Source: Manis javanica (Eukaryota; Chordata; Mammalia; Pholidota; Manidae). From it: a DNA stretch of 64,000 bases. How positions within the stretch are numbered: the stretch's first letter is position 1; each line of letters starts with the position of its first letter. The notes beneath the pieces were generated by a model. It worked only from the letters and a program-made list of their open reading frames with translations, made no database searches and was not told the origin of the DNA. The position numbers and the translations under genes are program-made. The DNA is taken from NCBI RefSeq assembly GCF_040802235.1, contig NC_133161.1, positions 45,435,001-45,499,000 of the forward strand, read 5' to 3'. Below, piece by piece: positions 22,831-33,445 of the stretch.

Positions 22831-23754
22831 CTAGAGCAGTCCCTGTAGGATGCCCTGTAGAGGTGGTTTGTGGGAAGCAAATTCCCTCAGCTTTTGCTTG
22901 TCTGGGAATTGTTTAATCCCGCCATCATATTTAAATGATAGTCGTGCTGGATACAGTATCCTTGGTTCAAGGCCCTTCTGTTTCATTGCATTAAGTATAT
23001 CATGCCATTCTCTTCTGGCCTGTAGGGTTTCTGTTGAGAAGTCTGATGTTAGCCTGATTGGTTTTCCTTTATAGGTGACCTTTTTCTCTCTAGCTGCCTT
23101 TAAAACTCTTTCCTTGTCCTTGATCCTTGCCATTTTAATTATTATGTGTCTTGGTGTTGTCCTCCTTGGATCCTTTCTGTTGGGGGTTCTGTATAATTCC
23201 ATGGTCTGTTCGATTATTTCCTCCCCCAGTTTGGGGAAGTTTTCAGCAATTATTTCTTCAAAGACACTTTCTATCCCTTTTCCTCTTTCTTCCTCTTCTG
23301 GTATCCCTATAATACGAATGTTTTTCCTTTTGTATTGGTCACATATTTCTCTTAGTGTTGTTTCATTCCTGGAGATCCTTTTATCTCTCTCTCTGTCAGC
23401 TTCTATACGTTCCTGTTCTCTGGCTTCTATTCCTTCAATGGCCTCTTGCATCTTATCCATTCTGCTTATAAATCCTTCCAGGGATTGTTTCACTTCTGTG
23501 ATCTCTTTCCTGACATCTGTGATCTCCTTCCGGACTTCATCCCACTGCTCTTGCATTTTTCTCTGCATCTCATCCCACTGCTCTTGCATTTTTCTCTGCA
23601 TCTCATCCCATTGCTCTTGCATTTTTTTCTGCATCTCTGTCAGCATGTTCATGATTTTTATTTTGAATTCTTTTTCAGGAGGACTAGTTAGGTCTGTCTC
23701 CTTCTCAGGTGTTGTCTCTGTGATCTTTGTCTGCCTGTAGTTTTGCCTTTTCAT
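22831..23754 (-). CDS. L1-A ORF1 protein, intact, 307 aa
   Basis: The open frame begins MKRQNYRQTKITETTP and ends GILQGLL. An N-terminal charged part is followed by a coiled coil (about residues 30-115) with three consecutive 11-residue repeats of the MQRKMQEQWDE type. Next come an RRM-like domain (KNIRIIGIPEEEE, about residue 145 on) and a C-terminal domain (ARREWHDILNAMKQKGLEPR and RLSFKYDGGIKQF). L1 ORF1p is a trimeric RNA-binding chaperone that packages L1 RNA in the cytoplasm. It lies 168 bp upstream of ORF2, the normal L1 arrangement. The length is within the range of mammalian ORF1p, although human is slightly longer. This is the only uninterrupted L1 protein in the window. Confidence 0.93.
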   Translation of the reverse strand: MKRQNYRQTKITETTPEKETDLTSPPEKEFKIKIMNMLTEMQKKMQEQWDEMQRKMQEQWDEMQRKMQEQWDEVRKEITDVRKEITEVKQSLEGFISRMDKMQEAIEGIEAREQERIEADRERDKRISRNETTLREICDQYKRKNIRIIGIPEEEERGKGIESVFEEIIAENFPKLGEEIIEQTMELYRTPNRKDPRRTTPRHIIIKMARIKDKERVLKAAREKKVTYKGKPIRLTSDFSTETLQARREWHDILNAMKQKGLEPRILYPARLSFKYDGGIKQFPDKQKLREFASHKPPLQGILQGLL

Positions 23755-25375
23755 TGTGATAGAGATAGTTTGCAGAGCTGGTACAAGTGACCGCTGGAAG
23801 AGCTTCCCTTCTTGTTGGTTTGTAGCCTTTTCCTGGGAGAATAGCGACCTCTAGTGGCTTGTGCTGGGCAGCTGTGCGCAGACAGGACTTCTGCTTCCTG
23901 CCCAGTTGCTTTGAGGTTTATCTCCGCTGTTGCTGTGGGCTTGGCCTGGCTGGGGCTGTTCCTCCAAAATGGTGGAGCCCCGTTGGAGGGGGAGCAGCCA
24001 GGAGACTATTTATCTCCGTAAGGGGCCTCTGTGCTCCCTGCTGCCCAGGGGGTTAGAGTGCCCAGAGATCCCCAGATTCCCTGCTTCTGGTCTAAGTGAC
24101 CTGTCCTGCCCCTTTAAGATTTCCAAAAAGCACTCTCCAAACCAAAACAACAACAGCAACAATGAGAGAGGGAACAGAAAGAAAGAGAAAAAAAAAAAAA
24201 GGAAAAAAAAAGGAAAAAACAAGCGATTTTTTTTGTTTTTTTTTTTTTGTCCTCAGGTGCCGGTCCCAGGCACCCGCTCACTGGTCCTGCTGCCCTGTCT
24301 CCCTAGCACCAGGGTCCCTGTCCTTTCAAGGCTTCCAAAAAGCACCCACCCACCGGTCCCGCAGGGAAGGAACGCTCAATATTCTTTGTCCTCAGGCACT
24401 GGTCCCACGCACCCGCTCACCAGTCCCGCCGCCCTGCCTCCCTAGCACCGGGGTCCCTGTCCCTTCAAGGCTTCCAAAAAGCACTCGGCAAAAAGAGAGA
24501 AAAAAAAGGGGAAAAACGCGCGATTTCTTCCGTCCTCAGGTGCTGGTCTCAGGCACCCACCCACCGGTCCCACAGGGAAAAATGCGGGATATTCTTTGTC
24601 CTCAGGTGCCGGTCCCAGGCACCGGCTCACCAGTCCCGCCGCCCTGCCTCCCTAGCACCGGGGTCCCTGTCCCTTTTAGGCTTCCAAAAAGCACTCGCAG
24701 AAAAGAGAAAAAAAAAAGGGGAAAAACGCGCGATTTCCTCTGTCCTCAAGTGCCGGTCTCAGGCACCCGCCCACCGGTCCCGCAGGGAAAAACGGGGGAT
24801 ATTCTTTGTCCTCAGGCGCCGGTCCCAGCCACCCGCTCACCAGTCCCGCCACCGTGCCTCCCTAGCACTGGGGTCCCCGTCCCTTCAAGGCTTCCAAAAA
24901 GCGCTCGCCCAAAAGAGAAAAAAAAAAAAGGGGAAAAACGCGCGACCTCCTCCGTCCTCAGGCACCGGTCTCAGGCACCCGCCCCCAGGTCTCGCAGGGA
25001 GAAACGCGGGATATTCTTTGTCCTCCGGCGCCATTCCCAGGCACCTCCTCACCGGTCCCGCCACCCTGCCTCCCCAGCAACGGGGGCCCGTCCCTCTAAG
25101 GCTTCCAAAAAGCGCTCGCCAAAAAAAAAAACCGCTCCGGTTTCTCTCCACCCGCCGGGAGCCGGGGGGAGGGGCGCTCGGGTCCCGCCGGGCTGGGGCT
25201 TGTATCTTACCCCCTTCACAAGGCGCTGGGTTCTTGCAGGTGTGGATGTGGTCTGGATGTTGTCCTGTGTCCTGTGGTCTCTATTTTAGGAAGATTTTTC
25301 TTTGTTATATTTTCATAGCTCTATGTGTTTTTGGGAGGAGATTTCCACTGCTCTACTCACGCCGCCATCTTGGCC
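23755..25375 (-). promoter_or_regulatory. L1-A 5'UTR with ~210-bp tandem monomers
   Basis: The 1.62-kb GC-rich leader contains repeated units anchored by cttccaaaaagc at 24332, 24471, 24681, 24891 and 25102 (spacings 139, 210, 210 and 211 bp). Each unit has an A-rich block plus two CCGGTC-containing blocks. The extreme 5' end carries CAAGATGGCGGC, the YY1-like start-site element of L1. By analogy with mouse L1 monomers these units probably act as an internal promoter; this is inference. Confidence 0.75.
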
Positions 25376-25390
25376 TCAGATGTGTCTTTT

Positions 25391-26332
25391 ACAAATCTTT
25401 TATCTCAATCTCTTATTTATCTGCTAAGTCTCTTGATATTGTCTTTTACAGAGCAGAAAATTTTAATTTCAATGAAGTTCAGCTTATCCAGTATTTCTTT
25501 CATGGATTGTGTGTTTGGTATTATATGTAAAAAACCATCACAATACCCAAGGTCATCTAGGCCTTCTTTGTTACTTTCCAGGAGTTTCATAGTTTTGCAT
25601 TTTACATTTAGGTCTATGATCCATTCTGAGTTAATTCAGGTGAAGGGAGTAAGTCTGTTTAGATTCATTTTTCTGGATGTGGATTTCCAGTTGTTCCAGC
25701 ACCATTTGTTGAAGAGATTACATTTCCTCCATTGTACTGCCTTTGCTCCTTTGTCAAAAATCACTTGTTTGTATTTATGTGGATCTACTTCTGGGCTCTC
25801 CATTCTGTTCTGTTGATCTATTTGTCTATTCTTTCACCAATACCACACAATGTTGACTACTGTAACTTTACGGTAAGTCTTGAAATTAAGCAGTGTCAGT
25901 CCTTCAGCTGTCTCCTTCAATATTGTGTTGGCTATTCTGGGTCTTTCTCCTCTCCAGATAAACTTAGAATCAGTTTGTTGACATCCATATAATAACTTGC
26001 TGTGTTTCTGATTAGGATTGCACTGAATAAACAGAACAAGTTGGAAGAACTGACATCTTGACAAACAGTGAGTCTTCCTATCCATGAACATGGAATGTCT
26101 CTCCATTTACTTAGCTTTTATTTGATTTCATCCCCCAGTTTTATAGTTTTCCTCATATGGATCTTGCACATATTCTGTTGGATTTATAAATAAGTATTTC
26201 ATTTTGGGTGTGTTAATGTAATAGTACTGTGTTTTAAAATTCAAATTCCACTTGTTCACTGTTGGTATACAGGAAAGCAACTGATTTTTGCATATTAACC
26301 TTGTATCCTGCAACCTTGTTGTAATCACCTAT
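25391..26332 (-). repeat. Ancient L1 (L1M type), segment 2 of 3
   Basis: Antisense ORF2 sequence that continues segment 1 (ttacaaatcttttatctcaa... to ttgtatcctgcaaccttgtt). It is bounded by L1-A on the left and L1-B on the right. A decayed frame reads ERPRIANTILKE, the conserved ORF2 stretch before the thumb region. Confidence 0.88.
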
Positions 26333-26363
26333 TACTTTCAGTTTTTTTTTGTTTTTTTTTTTT

Positions 26364-26686
26364 GAGAGGGCATCTCTCGTATTTATTGATCAAATGGTTG
26401 TTAACAACAATAAAATTCAGTATAGGGGGGTCAACGCTCAATGTACAATCATTAATCCATCTCAAGCCTAATTCTCGTCAGTCTCCAATCTTCTGAAGCA
26501 TAACGAGCAAGTTCTTACATGGTGAACGAATTCTTACATAGTGAATAAATTCTTACATGGTGAACAGTACAAGGGCATTCATCACAGAAACTTTCGGTTT
26601 TGATCACACATTATGACCTATAAACAATCAGGTCAAATATGAATATTCATTTGATTTTTGTACTTGATTTATATGTTGATCCCACA
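26364..26686 (-). mobile_element. Retroviral LTR (U3-R, 323 bp) forming the 3' end of L1-B
   Basis: Same 323-bp LTR as in copy A. The polypurine tract AAAGGGAGAAA (26687-26697) is less eroded here than in copy A. LTR start TGTGGGATCA, AATAAA at 26382-26387, poly(A) junction at 26363/26364. Confidence 0.75.
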
Positions 26687-27326
26687 TTTCTCCCTTTATT
26701 ATTATTATTTTTTTTATTTTTAATAAAATGCTGAAGTGGTAGGTAGATGCAAGATAAAGGTAGAAAACATAGTTTAGTGCTGTAAGAGGGCAAATGTAGA
26801 TGATCAGATGATCAGGTGTGTGCCTATGGACTAAGTATTAATCCAGGCTAGACAAGGGCAGCAAAACATCCACGGATGCAGAAGATTTCTCTCAAAGCAG
26901 GGGGGGTGAGGTTCTGAGCCTCACCTCTGTTGATCCCCAAATTCTCACCTGATGGCCCCCCTGCGACTGTGCCTGTCTTAGGTTGTTCCTCCCTTGAGGA
27001 ATCTTACCCGTCTCTGACTAACCAGTCATCTTCCGGGGCCATACAGGGAAATGTAAAGTTGGTAAGTGAGAGAGAAGCCATATTGTTTGCAAAGCTTAGC
27101 TTTTTACTTCTTTGCAGATTTATGCCCTGTGGCTTCTATGCCCAGCACTTGTCTCGAGGTATCTTTACCACCTGGAGGAATTATGATACTCGGTAAATTC
27201 GATATGAGGCTGGAATACTATTTAAGGGTTGTAATTAGGAAGGAAGAAGAAAAGCTATAGATGTAGCATATGAAGGAAACATGGGAGGACTGATTATTTC
27301 TTTGACATATCTTCTTGTATAGTACC

Positions 27327-27770
27327 TTAAGTATGTATAGGTTTTAAACTACTAACTAATTTGCACACACATATTAACATAATAGGAATACGGTGACATA
27401 AACAAAGCAAATCTATAATTACCATCCATCTCCAGTGAAGCCAAGAAAACCATTTAGGCACCCTAGGCATTTGTGAAAATTTATCTATGATATGATGGAT
27501 ATTGTCCAACTGTACTTGAACCATCAAATTAAAGCAGCCCATTTCTGGGATCTGTTCACATCCCATATGTTCTTTTAACCATAGATAGTCTATAGTCATG
27601 AGATTTTGGAGTGCTACAACTTGCACCCCTCCCAACTCCTGGTTGAGTTCCAACAGTACAGATCCGGTCAAATTCGTTGTCTCACTGTATGCACATGCCA
27701 GCCTAGACATCTCCCTCCTCATTCCTATGGCAAGTCCAGGAGACGGTGGGCTGGATGCAGCCACAACCAC
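27327..27770 (-). pseudogene. Retroviral env TM-subunit remnant in the L1-B tail
   Basis: An open frame of 147 codons covering the same env TM-like region as in copy A. It has LQNLMTIDYLWL, a C-x6-GC pattern in place of C-x6-CC, then a Trp-rich segment and a hydrophobic stretch. Compared with copy A, 4 bp are missing just after the FNL codons (near 27527). This puts the two halves of the region in one frame and removes the SD that follows FNL in copy A. The continuous frame is therefore a secondary accident and not evidence of selection. No signal peptide, surface subunit or fusion peptide is present. Confidence 0.6.
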
Positions 27771-28546
27771 AGCATCATCCGGATCCCTGTGGAGGCTTTT
27801 TGATGATCATCCCCCGGCACAAGTCCTCCAGAGAGTGCTGATGCCGGAAGCTCCTCCTCATATCGTATCTTAGTTCATTTTCTGGGTATCCAAGCTAGGC
27901 CTTGATCTTCTGCATAGAAACAAACAGACCCTTTGCCCACACTTTGACATGCCCTCTATACCACTGTGCAGAACTCATTGGAGGTAAGCACACAGTAACT
28001 GCTTTTTTTTTTTTTTAATTAAGAGAAAGGAATATTATCAGAAAAGAGTACCTCCATAGCTGATCATCTGACACCCTTTAAGTGATTAACATTAAGGATA
28101 TTTAAAGCATGCATTGATCTTTGATTTACCAATAGTTTTATCCTGTCAAGGAGTAATCCCCCTTTTCTTTCTTTCTTTCTTTTCTTTTCTTTTTTTTTTT
28201 TTAATTTTTAATCTACACTTACATGAAGAATACTATGTTTACTATGCTCTCCCCTATATCAGGTCCCCCCTAACAACCACATTACGGTTACTGTCCATCA
28301 GCTTAGCAAAATGTTGTAGAGTCACTACTTGTCCTCTCTATGTTGTGCAGCCCACCTTCCCCTTTCTCCCTCCCCCCCATGCATGCTAATCTTAATACCC
28401 CCCTTTTTTCCCCCCCCGCCCCTTATCCCTCCCTGCCCACCCATCCTCCCCAGTTCCTTTCCCTTTGGTACCTGTTAGTCCATTTTTGGGTTCTGTAATT
28501 CCGCTGCTGTTTTGTTCCTTCAGTTTTTCCTTTGTTCCTATACTCC

Positions 28547-31500
28547 TCAGATGAGTGAAGTCATTTGGTATTTCTTTTTCTCCGCTTGGCTTATTTCACT
28601 GAGCATAATACTCTCCAGCTCCATCCATGTTGCTGCAAATGGTTGGACTTTTCCACTTCTTATGGCTGAGTAGTATTCCATTGTGTGTATGTACCACATC
28701 TTCTTTATCCATTCATCTACCGATGGACATTTAGGTTGCTTCCAATTCTTGGCTATTGTAAATAGTGCTGCGATAAACATAGGGGTGCATCTGTCTTTCT
28801 CAAACTTGATTGCTGCGTTCTTAGGGTAAATTCCTAGGAGTGGAATTCCTGGGTCAAATGGTAGGTCTGTTTTGAGCATTTTGATGAACCTCCATACTGC
28901 TTTCCACAATGGTTGAACTAATTTACATTCCCACCAGCAGTGTAGGAGGGTTCCCCTTTCTCCACAGCCTCGCCAACATTTGTTGTTGTCTGTCTTTTGG
29001 ATGGCAGCTATCCTTACTGGTGTGAGGTGATACCTCATTGTAGTTTTAATTTGCATTTCTCTGATAATTAGCGATGTGGAGCATCTTTTCATGTGTCTCT
29101 TGGCCATCTGTATTTCTTTTTTGGAGAACTGTCTGTTCAGTTCCTCTGCCCATTTTTTAATTGGGTTATTTGTTTTTTGTTTGTTGAGGCGTGTGAGCTC
29201 TTTATATATTCTGGACGTCAAGCCTTTATCGGATGTGTCATTTTCAAATATATTCTCCCATACTGTAGGGTTCCTTTTTGTTCTATTGATGGTGTCTTTT
29301 GCTGTACAGAAGCTTTTCAGCTTAATGTAGTCCCACTTGCTCATTTTTGCTGTTGTTTTCCTTGCCGGGGGAGATATGTTCAAGAAGAGGTCACTCATGT
29401 TTATGTCTAAGAGGTTTTTGCCTATGTTTTTTTCCAAGAGTTTAATGGTTTCATGACTTACATTCAGGTCTTTGATCCATTTTGAGTTTACCTTTGCATA
29501 TGGGGTTAGACAATGGTCCAGTTTCATTCTCCTACATGTAGCTGTCCAGTTTTGCCAGCACCATCTGTTGAAGAGACTGTCATTTTGCCATTGTATGTCC
29601 ATGGCTCCTTTATCAAATATTAATTGACCATATATGTTTGGGTTAATTTCTGGGGTCTCTAATCTGTTCCACTGGTCTGTGGCTCTGTTCTTGTGCCAGT
29701 ACCGACTTGTCTTGATTACTATGGCTTTGTAGTAGAGCTTGAAGTTGGGGAGTGACATTCCCCCCTACTTTATTCTTCTTTTTCAGGATTGCTTTGGCTA
29801 TTCGGGGTCTTTGGTGTTTCCATATGAATTTTTGAATTATTTGTTCCAATTCATTGAAGAATGTTGCTGGTAATTTGAGAGGGATTGCATCAAATCTGTA
29901 TATTGCTTTGGGCAGGATGGCCATTTTGACGATATTAATTCTTCCTAGCCATGAGCATGGGATGAGTTTCCATTTATTAGTGTCCCCTTTAATTTCTCTT
30001 AAGAGTGACTTGTAGTTTTGAGAGTATAAGTCTTTCACTTCTTTGGTTAGGTTTATTCCTAGGTATTTTATTCTTTTTGATGCAATGGTGAATGGAATTG
30101 TTTTCCTGATTTCTCTTTCTATTGCTTCGTTGTTAGTGTATAGGAAAGCAACAGATTTCTGTGTGTTAATTTTGTATCCTGCAACTTTGCTGTATTCCGA
30201 TATCAGTTCTAGTAGTTTTGGAGTGGAGTCTTTAGGGTTTTTTATGTACAGTATCATATCATCTGCAAATAGTGACAGTTTAACTTCTTCTTTACCAATC
30301 TGGATTCCTTGTATTTCTTTGTTTTGTCTGATTGCCGTGGCTAGGACCTCCAGTACTATGTTAAATAACAGTGGGGAGAGTGGGCATCCCTGTCTGGTTC
30401 CCGATCTCAGAGAAAATGCTTTCAACTTCTCGCTGTTCAGTATAATGCTGGCTGTGGGTTTATCATATATGGCCTTTATTATGTTGAGGTACTTGCCCTC
30501 TATTCCCATTTTGCTGAGAGTTTTTATCATGAATGGATGTTGAATTTTGTCAAATGCTTTTTCAGCATCTATGGAGATGATCATGTGGTTTTTGTCTTTC
30601 TTTTTGTTGATGTGGTGGATGATGTTGATGGATTTTCGAATGTTGTACCATCCTTGCATCCCTGGGATGAATCCCACTTGGTCATGGTGTATGATCCTTT
30701 TGATATACTGCTGAATTCTGTTTGCTAATATTTTATTGAGTATTTTTGCATCTACATTCATCAGGGATATTGGTCTGTAATTTTCTTTTTTGGTGGGGTC
30801 TTTGCCTGGTTTTGGTATTAGGGTGATGTTGGCTTCATAGAATGAGTTTGGGAGTATTCCCTCTTCTTCTATTTTGTGGAACACTTTAAGGAGAATGGGT
30901 ATTATGTCTTCTCTGTGTGTCTGATAAAATTCCTAGGTAAATCCGTCCGGCCCTGGGGTTTTGTTCTTGGGTAGTTTTTTGATTACTGTTCCAATTTCTT
31001 TGCTCGTAATTGGTTTGTTTAACTTTTGTGTTTCTTCCTTGGTCAGTCTTGGGAGATTGTATTTTTCTAGGATGTTGTCCATTTCTTCTAGGTTTTCCAG
31101 CTTGTTGGCATATAGGTTTTCATAGTAGTCTTTAATAATTCTTTGTATTTCTGTGGAATCTGTCGTGATTTTTCCATTCTCATTTCTGATTATGTTGATT
31201 TGTGTTGACTCTCTTTTTCTCTTAATAAGTTGGGCTAGAGGCTTATCTATTTTGTTTATTTTCTCGAAGAACCAGCTCTTGGTTTCGTTGATTTTTGCTA
31301 TTGTTTTATTCTTCTCAATTTTGTTTATTTCTTCTCTGATCTTTATTATGTCCCTCCTTCTGCTGACTTTAGGCATCATTTGTTCTTCTTTTTCCAGTTT
31401 TAATAATTGTGATGTTAGACTATTCATTTGGGATTGTTCTTCCTTCTTCAAGTGTGCCTGGATTGCTATATACTTTCGTCTTAAGACTGCTTTCGCTGCA

Positions 31501-32390
31501 TCCCACAGAAGTTGGGGCTTAGTGTTGTTGTTGTCATTTGTTTCTATATATTCCTTGATCTGTATTTTGATTTGTTCATTGATCCATTGATTATTTAGTA
31601 GCATGTTGTTAAGCCTCCATGTGTTTGTGAGCCTTTTTGTTTTCTTTGTAGAATTTATTTTTACTTTCATACCTTTGTGGTCTGAAAAATTGGTTGGTAG
31701 AATTTCAATATTTTGGAATTTACTGAGGCTCTTTTTGTGAGCTAGTATGTGGTCTATTCTGGAGAATGTTCCATGTGCACTTGAGAAGAATGTATATCCT
31801 GTTGCTTTTGGATGTAGAGTTCTATAGATGTCTATTAGGTCCATCTGTTCTAGTGTGTTGTTCAGTGCCTGTGTGTCTTTACTTATTTTCTGCCCGGTGG
31901 ATCTATCCTTTGGGGTGAGTGGTGTGTTGAAGTCTCCTACAATGAATGCATTGCAGTCTATTTCCCTCTTTAGTTCTGTTAGTATTTGCTTCACATATGC
32001 TGGTGCTCCTGTATTGGGTGCATATATATTTAGAATGGTTATATCCTCTTGTTGGACTGAGCCCTTTATCATTATGTAGTATCCTTCTTTATCTCTTGTT
32101 ACTTTCTTTGTTTTGAAGTCTATTTTGTCTGATATTAGTACTGCAACCCTTGCTTTCTTCTCACTGTTGTTTGCCTGAAATATGTTTTTCCATCCCTTGA
32201 CTTTTAGTCTATGCTTATCTTTGGGTTTAAGGTGAGTTTCTTGTAAGCAGCATATAGATGGGTCTTGCTTTTTTATCCATTCTATTACTCTATGTCTTTT
32301 GATTGGTGCATTAAGTCCATTTACATTTAGGGTGACTATTGAGAGATATGTACTTATTGCCATTGCAGGCTTTAGATTCATGGTTACCAA
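28547..32390 (-). pseudogene. L1-B ORF2, TAG stop plus frameshift
   Basis: The frame is open from the start at 32390 through a complete endonuclease domain ([22 protein letters not shown] and NFSDHKGMK, the catalytic E, D/N and SDH positions) to PGPDGFT. There a TAG at 30933-30935 interrupts it, at the same codon as in copy A. The reverse transcriptase (LSLFADDMI) continues in the same frame to about 29755. There one extra base, compared with A (gtgacattcccccc versus gtgagatcccccc on the plus strand), shifts the frame. The C-terminal half with the zinc knuckle follows at 29758-28547. Total span is 3844 nt, one more than copy A. Confidence 0.92.
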
Positions 32391-32558
32391 AGGTTCAAGG
32401 TTAGCTTCTTTAGTATCTTACTGCCTAACTTAGCTCGCTTATTGAGCTGTTATATACACTGTCTGGAGAGTCTTTTCTTCTCTCCCTTCTTATTCCTCCT
32501 CCTCCATTCTTCATATGTTGTGTGTTTTGTTCTGTGCTCTTTTTAGGGGTGCTCCCAT

Positions 32559-33445
32559 CTAGAGCAGTCCCTGTAGGATGCCCTGTAGAGGTGGTTTGTG
32601 GGAAGCAAATTCCCTCAGCTTTTGCTTGTCTGGGAATTGTTTAATCCCGCCATCATATTTAAATGATAGTCGTGCTGGATACAGTATCCTTGGTTCAAGG
32701 CCCTTCTGTTTCATTGCATTAAGTATATCATGCCATTCTCTTCTGGCCTGTAGGGTTTCTGTCGAGAAGTCTGATGTTAGCCTGATGGGTTTTCCTTTAT
32801 AGGTGACCTTTTTCTCTCTAGCTGCCTTTAAAACTCTTTCCTTGTCCTTGATCCTTGCCATTTTAATTACTATGTGTCTTGGTGTTGTCCTCCTTGGATC
32901 CTTTCTGTTGGGAGTTCTGTGTAATTCCATGGTCTGTTCGATTATTTCCTCCCCCAGTTTGGGGAAGTTTTCAGCAATTATTTCTTCAAAGAGACTTTCT
33001 ATCCCTTTTCCTCTTCTTCTTCTGGTATCCCTATAATACGAATATTATTCCTTTTGTATTGGTCACATATTTCTCTTAGTGTTGTTTCATTCCTGGAGAT
33101 CCTTTTATCTCTCTCTATGTCAGCTTCTATACGTTCCTGTTCTCTGGCTTCTATTCCTTCAATGGCCTCTTGCATCTTATCCATTCTGCTTATAAATCCT
33201 TCCAGGGATTGTTTCACTTCTGTGATCTCCTTCCTGACATCTGTGATCTCCTTCCGGACTTCATCCCACTGCTCTTGCATTTTTCTCTGCATCTCATCCC
33301 ACTGCTCTTGCATTTTTCTCTGCATCTCTGTCAGCATGTTCATGATTTTTATTTTGAATTCTTTTTCAGGAGGACTAGTTAGGTCTGTCTCCCTCTCAGG
33401 TGTTGTCTCTGTGATCTTTGTCTGCCTGTAGTTTTGCCTTTTCAT
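32559..33445 (-). pseudogene. L1-B ORF1, frameshifted by a 4-bp deletion
   Basis: Same start as copy A. The coiled-coil part is open at 33445-32999 and the C-terminal domain at 32930-32559. A 4-bp loss in the codons for the run of glutamates (near 33013; GIPEEEE in copy A) breaks the frame. It has two, not three, of the 33-bp coiled-coil repeats. The length difference from A (37 bp) equals 33 plus 4. Confidence 0.92.

Larger units (their letters stand above)
16613..25375 (-). mobile_element. Young full-length L1 copy A with retrovirus-derived 3' tail
   Basis: About 8.76 kb, minus strand. The 15-bp duplication tcagatgtgtctttt flanks it (16602-16616 and 25376-25390, overlapping the poly-T). 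In sense order: 5' end with CAAGATGGCGGC (YY1-type site, as at the start of human L1), a 1.62-kb GC-rich 5'UTR with ~210-bp tandem units, ORF1 (22831-23754, intact), ORF2 (22662-18820, two stops), an L1 3'UTR to about 18478, an A/G-rich tract, a ~145-bp segment, an A tract (18279-18300), and ~1.64 kb of retroviral env-LTR sequence ending in poly(A) at 16613-16637. High identity to copy B and the intact ORF1 point to recent insertion. Confidence 0.93.

Noticed and set aside
23446..23691. Repetitive plus-strand frame over the ORF1 coiled coil
   Set aside because: Antisense image of the 33-bp ORF1 repeats, not an independent repeat protein.
24240..25130. Regularly spaced repeats that might suggest a CRISPR-like or satellite array
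   Set aside because: Units are contiguous ~210-bp monomers with no spacers and sit exactly in the L1 5'UTR. The context is mammalian.
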